DNA of 64,000 nt from Massospora cicadina (Eukaryota > Entomophthoromycota > Entomophthoromycetes > Entomophthorales > Entomophthoraceae). Every line of letters starts with the position of its first letter. Within the stretch, counting starts at the first letter, position 1. The translations under genes and the position numbers were made by a program. The DNA is taken from the NCBI GenBank assembly GCA_022478985.1, contig JAKSZP010000001.1, positions 744,001 to 808,000 on the forward strand, given 5' to 3'. Below are positions 56,800 to 64,000 of this stretch, piece by piece. The notes below the pieces were generated by a model. It saw nothing but the letters and a program-made list of their open reading frames with translations, was not told where the DNA came from and searched no databases.

Positions 56800-57760
56800 G
56801 AAGGGACCAGACCATACTCATAGCTTTGTTTTTTCCTAATCCATGTTGTCAAGAGAGTGTCTGTAACTCTCTTGTTCCCAGCAAAGTGATGTGGAGCGCG
56901 AACCCACTTTGTTAGGGAACTATCCGTTAAGAGAATGGGGAATGAGGCACCTAGAATGGTGCTTGAGCAAGAGGTAACCCATGCAAGGGTGTAAAGCACC
57001 ACATATGAGAACAGGTAATTAAGAAACCTCCAAACTTGAGTAGACACCAACAGGGGGTCCATAGTTGAGGGTAACTTGGAGTGAGTAGACTTGGGTGTCT
57101 TGGTCTGGAGGGGACCTAAACGGCTTAAGAAAGCACCTGGAATTCATGTAAATTGTGATAATAGGTAGTGGCCCACATAGTTGGTGACCGTCCTGAAGAG
57201 GTCCACCACCATGTTTGCCCAAGGAACCATTGTAAAAAAATTTAAAATAACGGTTAAATTCATTAAAGAAAGTTGACCAACAAGGAATGTTGGTCACAAA
57301 AACATATTTAAAGTGTGTCAGGGAAATTTGGGTTCTGCGGAAATGCGCATAAGCCTTGATGCTCCAATAAACAGACGCTTCCATCCATTTTAGTAAAATA
57401 CACTGAGAGTGCCTTTACTCAAGCAATTGATTGAAGCTGTATTTTACCGAAGCTTAGAATTTCATAGCTAGAGCGGGACTCAAACCCTTGCTCTCCAACC
57501 AAGCAAATTAAACTGTCCTTGTTCATAACATAAATTGTTCGTTTTAGTGCCTGGGCGGCGATCAGAGGCTGGGCGTTTTGCACCCCATTAGTATCAACCT
57601 GGGCATGCTTGGCTTGCACCCAGCGTTGATCTAAGGTGTGTTTCAGGTCAGGAAGAGCCTGAAGCTTCACCTTCTGGGCCTCCTGTCGCCCAGCCTTGTT
57701 TTTAGCATCTGTTCCCACTATAAAGTCATTCAACCATGACACATGTGTATTGCAATAGGC
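56800..57760 (-). repeat. Repeat D, copy 2 (less decayed)
   Basis: The better-preserved D copy. Three open pieces on the - strand follow one another: 57419-57742, 57019-57384 and 56790-57062. The last has hydrophobic segments (VWRFLNYLFSYVVLYTLAW) that could span a membrane. Its colinearity with D-1 over about 0.95 kb is clear, but the ends are approximate. No terminal repeats, poly-A or RT were seen. Confidence 0.55.
57419..57742 (-). pseudogene. D-2 open frame, unknown protein
   Basis: 107 codons, beginning with GTG (57742) in the reading used, so the true start is unknown and it may be an exon. It reads SWLNDFIVGTDAKNKAG, then QKVKLQALPDLKHTLDQRW, then QPLIAAQALKRTIYV. The first half is charged and probably helical. 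Residues conserved in D-1 (ND-I/F, QKVKL/KKVKL, LKHT-D) suggest real coding history. Near its end the DNA has GGGTTTGAGTCCC, resembling a tRNA B box. I do not recognise the family. Confidence 0.35.
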
Positions 57761-58020
57761 ACTCTATCACCAACATTGTATTCTTTATTAGAAATTAGTT
57801 ATGTCATCAATTTTTTACACGAATACGCTTATTTAAGAGTGTCACAAAATTTGAAAGTGCAAATCAATTACTATATTAATCAATAAATCTAGATATTGTT
57901 TGGGACTTATTTACTCAGTTACTTCTAATTCTGAATGTAAAATCGGCGGAAATACAGCCTTTCTTCTGTATGATAGTTAAAATGACATTTTCCAGTAGCT
58001 GTATGATGACTAATATTGTA
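57761..58020. other. AT-rich sequence upstream of a candidate exon
   Basis: No frame or repeat seen. The last 20 bases (TGACTAATATTGTAG) look like a fungal-type branch site followed by a 3' splice site. Confidence 0.3.
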
Positions 58021-58204
58021 GGTGAATGTAACTGTACTTAAAAATGCCCAGGTGGAAGTTTATCCTGAATCTAAATTTCTTGATGTTACAGAGAGGGTTC
58101 CATTCACTCTTTCAACAAAAAAGGTCATATATGGCTGGTGTGGTACAGAAGCAACTCCTATGATGGAGATTTTTTTGTTTACTTTGAATATCACAAAAAA
58201 ATAA
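58021..58204 (+). CDS. Candidate terminal exon of an unidentified host gene
   Basis: Sixty codons to TAA 58202-58204, immediately after a branch-like CTAAT and TGTAG acceptor. The reading is VNVTVLKNAQVEVYPESKFL, continuing VPFTLSTKKVIYGWC and ending FTLNITKK. An in-frame ATG is at 58025 (second base of the stretch differs by frame), so it could also be a short gene start. The composition is protein-like, with few Leu/Lys runs from AT bias, and it has no repeat partner. No family recognised. Confidence 0.3.
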
Positions 58205-59224
58205 ATTGGTTCTTCTATCTTTAATTCGCAAATATGGACATCCTTGTCAGTAGATTTATTGATCCAAAATGAATCTTAAAGTACTTGCTACATCTACTTG
58301 ACACAAGGTCTTAAGGGACCACCTAATGCTAAAAAAGACACAGGTCCTTAGTTTTGACCTATCTTGAGAAATGTCCATGGCAACAATGATATAATTCACT
58401 CTGCCTGTACTTAAATTCAACGCCTGTTACATCAGTTGACACCATGTATCAAGAAAATCAAGATTGCACTAGCTTATATACTGTTACCTTCTTGTGGTAT
58501 TGTGTAGCTGGTATTCAAAGTAACATGATAAATACTCATCAATATTATAAATTAATAATTCCTAGTAATTATACTGGAGAAGGTGTTCCATCATTTTTCA
58601 GGACACCATGAACTAAAATTTTATTATAAACTTAAATTATGTCATCTTGTTCTGATAGTTTTATTAAAGTTTATTGTCAATAATCTAGTAAAGATGCACA
58701 ATTTTCATTTATTGTTTAACTATTGCCTTTATATGCGCTTTTTGAATTACTTGAGGCTCATAATATATTTTTAAAGCATACGCTAAAAAGTCCATCTGAC
58801 TCTTTTACAAAACCTGAAGAATAGGCAGTCAGTAGTCTATCATCGTTATGATGGGTTTCTCCTACCCTATAAACAATCATAAAGTCATATGCTTGCAAAT
58901 CAAAGCCAATCTGGCCAATCTCAACTTTGGTTCCTTAAGATTATTCAACCAGCATAGAAAAGATTTTAGTAAAGACCTTGAATTGAATCTCATGCACACA
59001 GTCCTAAAATGTTTTCACGCATATCTTACTACAAGACACTGCCATCCTGTCATAGTATAGTTCTTTTCCAGCAAATAATAACGTACAACTCATAAATGAT
59101 ACTGGATGTTTATCCTCTTAATCATTGACTTAAATTAGAACGGCAGCAAACACCGTTAGTGAAGCATCTGATTGAATTTTATGTGGACTGTTAAAAATAG
59201 ATATTATAAAACGGGACTATTCAT
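58205..59224. other. AT-rich sequence, no feature seen
   Basis: Several short frames (for example 58583-58774 and 58848-59060) are rich in Leu, Asn, Lys and Tyr, as chance frames in AT-rich DNA are. I see no splice-bounded exon, repeat or RNA gene. Confidence 0.4.
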
Positions 59225-60061
59225 CACATATTGCCATAACTTTAGATCTATTTGAGTTATGTTAACTAAGGAAAGAAATTACTGAACCTCAAAAGATCTA
59301 AAACCAGAAAAAGATAGATTAAAAGTTGAAACAAGAAACTGTATTAAATGAAATGACGCAAGACACACAAAACACCCAACCAAGTTAAAAGCGGAAACAG
59401 CTATATGACCATGGTGGAGGGTGAAGGGGATTGGAAGGCTACTTGTCTTATTCTGGAGGAGATAAAATGACACAAAGATGAGAGCTTGGGCATGGCGCAT
59501 CATGGAAATATGGTCAAGGTACTGAGAGGCACTTGCTAACAATGTGTGCAATGAGGAAGGTGAGGATGTAGTTGGTAAGGGCTTTCTCAGCCTTAAGGTG
59601 TATTTTAAGGCAGGGCGGCAGAGGTTGTGAGTTTGCTTTAGGTAATGTGATTCTTCAGGCATAACTTTATTCAACAGCCGCAACTTTTTGAACTGCTATA
59701 ATTTCCACCTGATATTAGCAGTGATGTTCTTTTGTGATTTGAGACCATGATGTTATGGAGGATAGGAGGTGGCAGGCCCGCAGCCAGTATTTCAACTGAT
59801 TTAAAATATCTTTTTGTGTGGGTGACATTTTTAAGACCCAACTGCATCTTCAGCTAGTTTGTGGTCGCTGTGAATGGGGCACATCAGGGTGAGGCACTCA
59901 ATGGCGCTTTGGTTATTGGGCCAAATAATCAGCACTAAGATACATTTTGAAGGTTGGAGGACAGCCCATTTAGCTTTGGGATAAGCCCGCCAAATCTGTC
60001 AACCTTAACTAAAAATTAATGGATCTCAGTTATACTTATTGGGTTAGCTGCATATGGGTGC
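59225..60061 (-). mobile_element. C-3: third copy of the ORF1-only element, cut by Gypsy-3
   Basis: On the - strand the end GTTCAGTAATTTCTTTCC followed by TTAGTTAACATAACTCA aligns with the C-2 tail (TTCAGTAATGTCCGTCC, TTACATCAGTTAAAT). Inside, one frame reads LPCLKIHLKAEKALTNYIL, matching LPDLCIKAEAILAKYIG of C-1. Its 5' side ends abruptly at the Gypsy-3 LTR, which may have inserted into it. The 134-codon frame at 59279-59683 is in the wrong frame for the conserved protein. Very decayed. Confidence 0.5.
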
Positions 60062-60539
60062 TGTCAGGAAGTTGATATGACTGGATGATATGCTACCCAT
60101 ATTGGCGGATCACAGGAGAATTGAGGTGAGTCTCAAGTTTTATGAAAAGGAGATACATGAAATATATTTGAGCGAAATGGGAACATTTTACAAATTGATA
60201 GGGATCACGCCAAGATTTGATATGAATGAGAGCAACTCAAATATGATGAAGAATAAGAAGATACCAAGCTGAGGTTGCATCTGGCTGGAGAATCAAGATA
60301 TAAAATGCCAGATGGAAGATTACAGAGTGGATAGTCAATTAGAAGGAAGAAAAGTGCAGAGCGGTCTTCAAGATATATAAAAATAAAGGAAGAAATAAGG
60401 AGCAATAGCTCCATATATATTTTATTTGGTTCTTTTTAATAATTGGCAATCCTCATATTATTCGATTGGGTTGCTCAGTGGTCATCCCCTGTGCAGATCC
60501 AACTCGGTGACACTGGACCTATACGATGAGAAACTAACA
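60062..60539 (+). repeat. Gypsy-3 5' LTR
   Basis: TG start at TGTCAGGAAGTTG, CA end at GAAACTAACA; 478 bp. The 3' partner is outside the window, so the left end rests on similarity to the Gypsy-1 LTR start and on the TG rule. Confidence 0.6.
60374..60381 (+). promoter_or_regulatory. TATA-like box in the Gypsy-3 LTR
   Basis: TATATAAA about two thirds into the LTR, in an AT-rich context that fits a U3/R boundary a little downstream. AT-rich sequence makes chance matches common. Confidence 0.3.
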
Positions 60540-60540
60540 G

Positions 60541-60552
60541 TGGTGTCACTAC
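60541..60552 (+). other. Primer-binding site of Gypsy-3
   Basis: TGGTGTCACTAC starts one base after the LTR end CA. The TGG start pairs with a tRNA CCA end. It confirms the right end of the LTR. Confidence 0.55.
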
Positions 60553-60587
60553 AGGGGCCCACTTAGCAATTGTAACGAAGAAATATA

Positions 60588-61415
60588 ATGGCAAATCCTC
60601 ATTCGTTCCAACCTAACCTGATTGGGTTCCAAGCATGGCGTGCAGAAGAAACTCTGAGGACACCTAATTCGGAACCAACCTTGTTTACTGTTACTGAACT
60701 GGGGGATGATGAAATTATGATTACTGTTCAAATTGAGAGCTGTCCGGAGCTAATGACTAACCAACATGGATGCTCCACGAACATGACTCCACAACAACTA
60801 AGAATTATTATGGAATGGTTGTTGCGTGGGTATCACCTATATATGGATGAGAGTGGGGAAAATGCCATAAGTCTGTTCTATAATCAACGCGACCAAGAAA
60901 ATTGATATGCGCTGTACATGTCTTACTTGGACGCCACTACTACTGGGTTAACTCACCGCCTTGGTAATCACAGAATTGAGGAATATTTAGTTGCTTATGT
61001 GCAACCTTCAATTCGCCAGCTGTTACAAGTTCTGGCTCACTATAACATTGAAATTGGAGATGTGTTGCAGTTTGCCCAAGCACAACAGCACGATATTCGC
61101 CTCTTGATGGACTGTCTTGATCGCTTGTTCTCAGAAATACAAGGGGCGCTGACACAGATGGATCATTGTGTCAGGGATGTTCGCTGTTGGTTGGACCTTC
61201 TAGTACCACAGTTAAATTCAGAATTACCTCGAGTAATAAGAGAACTATTGGAACAGTATGGTCTATCTGTGGATTGGATTCAGGACATGACAACCTTGGG
61301 AAATAATATGGAGCACTTTATGATGGAGCTAACCAAATGGGCGGAAGCTCTTGAAGCCATAATTACTCAGCTTAAGGAAAGAATGACTCTGATTGAACTG
61401 CAATTGGCATCCTGA
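60588..61415 (+). pseudogene. Gypsy-3 Gag, N-terminal part
   Basis: The ATG at 60588 is the first after the primer site and starts MANPHSFQPNLIGFQAW. The frame runs to TGA 61413-61415 with one stop (TGA 60903-60905) inside. The second half is strongly helical (IEEYLVAYVQPSIRQLLQVL, HFMMELTKWAEALEAIITQL), probably a coiled coil. No capsid fold is visible yet; it comes further on. The layout resembles Gypsy-1, where helical segments also precede the capsid. Removing a single stop would join the pieces, so decay is recent or slow here. Confidence 0.65.
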
Positions 61416-62060
61416 GTTGGCTCTCTATTGACTGAATTAGATCAGCTTCATATTGAATGGGATACCCAGCAAGCATCTGATAAAGCGCTCATTCTTAGGT
61501 CAACATCTACTGAGTACCTCCAACTCATTTGTCAAGTTACACACCTAGAAGTTGTTAGACAAGTGGAATATCAACGAGTCCCCCCTCCCTCTATTGGTGA
61601 GACAACTGAGTATGCGGACTTGCAAGCCCACATTGAGACCCTTTTGGCATGCCAATGAGGAATCAATGCAAGAACAATCCTTCCTTGTTAGCCAAATAAA
61701 CAACGCCAACCAGCACGCGGAAAATTCCAGGCAACAACAAACTTGCATGCAGAATAGAATTGAGGAAGTTCTTTCACAATTACATCTCATGGAACAAACA
61801 CTGAATGAGGAAAAGGAATTCTGCCAAGAATTGCAACAGGAATACAATGCTGCAACGTGAATGGCAGGATGGATGGTGTAGATGTGCTGCGGTCAAAATG
61901 GAAAGGCTTATTAGTGAACCGTTCTTAGGGCGTGCCAAATCTGGGGGAAACAGGTCAGTTAGTGGCGACTCAGAGAAAGTTATGGATCTGCGAACGAGTA
62001 TCCATCAGGAAGTACAAAAGACCCCTCACATGATGACACTTCTTCTGATTCTGCTTTGAC
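61416..62060 (+). pseudogene. Gypsy-3 Gag, middle coiled part
   Basis: After the 61413 stop the same frame continues (LTELDQLHIEWDTQQASDKA, EVVRQVEYQRVPPPSIGET) to 61658. From about 61640 another frame takes over (EQSFLVSQINNANQHAENSR, EEVLSQLHLMEQTLNEEKEF) to 61860, so one shift lies near 61640. Gln/Glu-rich helices dominate. A Ser-rich acidic stretch follows near 62030-62080. The role is probably particle assembly. Confidence 0.55.
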
Positions 62061-62940
62061 GAGCTCAAGCTCATCCAGGTGGTGGCATGATAACACACCA
62101 AATGATGGTTCCCATAGTCACTCTTATCCAGTTCATCTGGCCCTTGCATCTAAAACCAGGAGCCAACTGAATTCATCCGTATTGAAAAGTTGCCTCCCTT
62201 CAGTCATAATAGAAACCTACATGGGTATTTTAAATGGTTCAAATTCGCGGTGGAAGGGGCTACCAATCAACGGAAATCAAAGTTGTTACTATCCACTTTA
62301 GATGTGGAAAGCGCTGACCAAGTGACGTGCTATCTTCCTAATAGTTCAGTGTCTTACACCCAAGTAAAAGCAATAGTCATCCGGCTGTTCAGGGGCGCTA
62401 ACAAGATGTCTCAGAGAAAAGCTGAATTTATGACTATCCAGTTTAATCAAAATGAGACCTTGGCAGACTTTGCCAAGCGATTTTTGGTGGAAGCTCACAT
62501 ATTACTTGGGGCAAATATTTTAACCACTGAGGATGTAGGTATAGCAATGACAGCAGCAGTCAAACCATATCGCAACTCTATAATGCTATGTCCCATGTGT
62601 TGGATGGGGATACCAGCCTCATACAGATTGTAAACGCCTTATATTGACTCTCTGCCACGAACAGCGCCCCAATGTAGCCCTAAAGACCTTCAATGCTCCC
62701 GCTCCCTCCTTACCTGAATATTGGATGCAGTGACTAGGGTATCAGCCGCTGGAATGTAATTGCCGCGCACATGAGTTGTTAGACCCTTTCTGCCCCATGT
62801 ACACTTCACCAGTTCAGCCGCAACTATGGAACTTTACTGGCAATTCTCGACCTGGTCCTTCCAGCTCAGATTATATGTGCCCCTTTTACCAACGCTCGCT
62901 TCCAGTGCGGCCAAAGAGGGCATTACGCAGCCAATTGCCC
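62061..62940 (+). pseudogene. Gypsy-3 Gag, capsid domain and damaged zinc knuckle
   Basis: LHGYFKWFKFAVEGATNQRK, then KLLLSTLDVESADQV, then AEFMTIQFNQNETLADFAKR (62190-62633) is the retrotransposon gag/capsid fold: FxxWxxxF at the start and a Q-x-x-x-E-T/S-x-x-x-F/Y block at the end. A shift near 62590 ends that frame. The knuckle at 62897-62938 reads RFQCGQRGHYAANC: the first Cys of the C-x2-C-x4-H-x4-C motif is Arg (CGC where TGC is expected), the other three ligands remain. It would bind packaged RNA poorly. Confidence 0.75.
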
Positions 62941-63009
62941 TAACAAACCACAAGTGTACGCCATGCCAACTATGATGACTGAACAGGGAAAAGCTCGAGT
63001 GGAGTAGAG

Positions 63010-63405
63010 ATGGGATGCTCTACCTCCACTGTGCTTAATTCACTTGTCCCTAATACCTGCCAAACAATGTTACAAGTTGGAATCAAACCTCAGTTGGACG
63101 AATTATTATACCAGCAGCTTTTGCTGGATACCCCTGTGTCCGCTTCTGAGATTAAGAGTTTGCTCAGTCATGCTGAGCTCCGCCAAGATGTGCAGAAACC
63201 CTATGCGTGGCAAATACTGGAACAGACTGGCTCCAGTAATGCGGATTCTTTTCTGAACGTCGCTCCTTTAATAGGAGTTAACATAGCTATTCTGGTGGAA
63301 AGAATCGCTAAAGAGTTTCCTCAGGTCAACAAGGGTATTTCTTCATTCTTAAGTAACACAAAGCCCTTGAATGTACAAGTAATAAACTCTGATGATTCCT
63401 CTTAG
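63010..63405 (+). pseudogene. Gypsy-3 linker between Gag and protease
   Basis: 131 codons in one clean frame between the knuckle and the protease: QTMLQVGIKPQLDELLYQQL, then ASEIKSLLSHAELRQDVQ, ending VQVINSDDSS and a stop. It includes many helical Leu/Gln segments. I do not recognise a domain. The stop at 63403-63405 separates it from the protease, which starts in a different frame. Confidence 0.5.
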
Positions 63406-63415
63406 AAGAATGTAC

Positions 63416-63854
63416 TTATTGCGACCTATTTGTGCAAAACATAAAAATCCATGCGATCATGGACATGGGAGCGCCGGTGAACATAGTCTCCACCCAGTTA
63501 GTGGACAAACTTATTTTGAAACTGGACGTGTACTACTGAGTAGTATATGGAATGGCAGGAACGCATAGCACTGTGTTGGAAGGAGCATATAGCGCAATTC
63601 CTCTACAGTACAGTTCAGTCCAGGTGTCTGCTCTGGAGATGGTCTTGCTGAATAACCACTACAATATGTTAATTAGTGTGGTGTTCATGAGGAAATTTGG
63701 TGTTGTAATAGATATGGTGGAAGAAACCTTTTTTATATTTGGCCAACAGATTCCAGTCTATTTTTCATCAAAGGGGATACCAACAGATCCAGTTCACTCT
63801 GGTCAGATTAATCTTGCATACAGTGATGGAGTATTCCCTGTTCACTATCAGTGA
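63416..63854 (+). pseudogene. Gypsy-3 aspartic protease
   Basis: AIMDMGAPVNIVSTQLVDKL matches the Ty3/gypsy protease start, but the catalytic Asp-Thr-Gly reads Asp-Met-Gly (63462-63470). ACG to ATG, a CpG transition, would explain it. TGA at 63537-63539 interrupts, then the same frame continues with GMAGTHSTVLEGAYSAIPL and NNHYNMLISVVFMRKFGVVI, the region that in relatives has an LG-x-D/N-WL block before the last strand. It ends at TGA 63852-63854. The protease cuts Gag-Pol in the particle; this copy lacks the catalytic Thr. Confidence 0.7.
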
Positions 63855-64000
63855 CTAAATCTGTGGACTAAGATCCTCTCCAACCAGATATATGAGTATA
63901 AAGAAATTCCGCTTTGAGCAACACGCCCTTTAAACTTACCATCTGGACACCAGGGCATAATAGGGACTGGGCTCGAAATCAAAGTTCCTAAGGGACTGTA
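63855..64000 (+). other. Start of Gypsy-3 pol, cut by the window edge
   Basis: No long open frame. Decayed sequence between protease and RT. The RT itself is not yet reached. Confidence 0.4.

Larger units (their letters stand above)
60062..64000 (+). mobile_element. Gypsy-3: Ty3/gypsy element, 5' half, running off the window
   Basis: LTR, primer site, a long gag and the start of pol on the + strand. LTR start TGTCAGGA and primer site TGGTGTCAC resemble those of Gypsy-1 (TGTCAGGA and TGGTGCTCAC), so the two probably belong to one broad lineage. Gag and protease hold a few stops and shifts. RT would begin beyond 64000. Confidence 0.8.

Noticed and set aside
57475..57487. tRNA gene
   Set aside because: Only a B-box-like sequence; no acceptor stem, anticodon arm or proper A-to-B spacing.
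59279..59683. 134-codon frame as a real protein
   Set aside because: The neighbouring frame aligns with the C-1 protein (LKIHLKAEKAL against LCIKAEAIL), so this frame is a shadow within decayed element C-3.
1..64000. CRISPR array, bacterial operon, rRNA operon or prophage
   Set aside because: No regularly spaced short repeats, no polycistronic intact genes, no rRNA sequence; gene content is eukaryotic retrotransposons.

Overview
This 64 kb window is eukaryotic, transposon-dominated DNA. I see no bacterial operons, rRNA or CRISPR. The LINE proteins (an RT with a GLRQGDPLSPLL-type block and FADD centre, a C-terminal C2HC zinc finger, a CCHC ORF1) and the Ty3/gypsy elements look fungal to me, of the repeat-bloated kind, but the species is not determinable and even the kingdom is an inference. 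No intact host gene was recognised. Two short stretches bounded by splice-like signals (43244-43448 and 58021-58204) are the only candidates for host exons.

Layout. 1-3005 is the 3' part of a GC-rich LINE (LINE-A). 3045-3660 is one copy of an AT-rich repeat (family E). 3940-40747 is one old, dismembered Ty3/gypsy element on the + strand (Gypsy-2). Its two LTRs can be reassembled to about 561 and 566 bp once later insertions are removed. Its 5' LTR was hit three times (C-1, LINE-B copy L1, C-2) and its 3' LTR twice (L3 and L4). Its interior was hit by Gypsy-1 (14529-26135, - strand) and by a second E copy. Gypsy-1 itself carries LINE L2 inside its own 3' LTR. To the right lie a truncated LINE (L5, 41392-43218), a full-length LINE (L6, 44010-49287), an old LINE (L7, 49510-55597) that contains repeat D-1, a second D copy (56800-57760), a third C copy (59225-60061), and the 5' half of another Ty3/gypsy element (Gypsy-3, 60062 to the window end).

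How the parts relate. Seven LINE-B-type insertions (L1-L7) and two C elements are flanked by target-site duplications of 10-17 bp that I could read directly. Where the host is an LTR, the partner LTR supplies the empty site. LINE-B encodes a CCHC ORF1 protein and an endonuclease/RT ORF2. The two frames are separated by only a few bases behind a GC-rich hairpin, and the RNA would begin with a conserved hairpin that shows a compensatory change. Family C encodes only an ORF1-like CCHC protein and has no RT, yet shares the LINE-B 3' tail. The simplest reading is an ORF1-only 'half-LINE' mobilised by LINE-B enzymes.

Condition. Every coding region examined is broken by stops, frameshifts or deletions. 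Many differences between LINE copies are CpG to TpG/CpA, as expected from deamination of methylated cytosine. The relative order of insertion can be read from nesting: Gypsy-2 first, then Gypsy-1 and the old LINEs, then L2, L3, L4 and L6.
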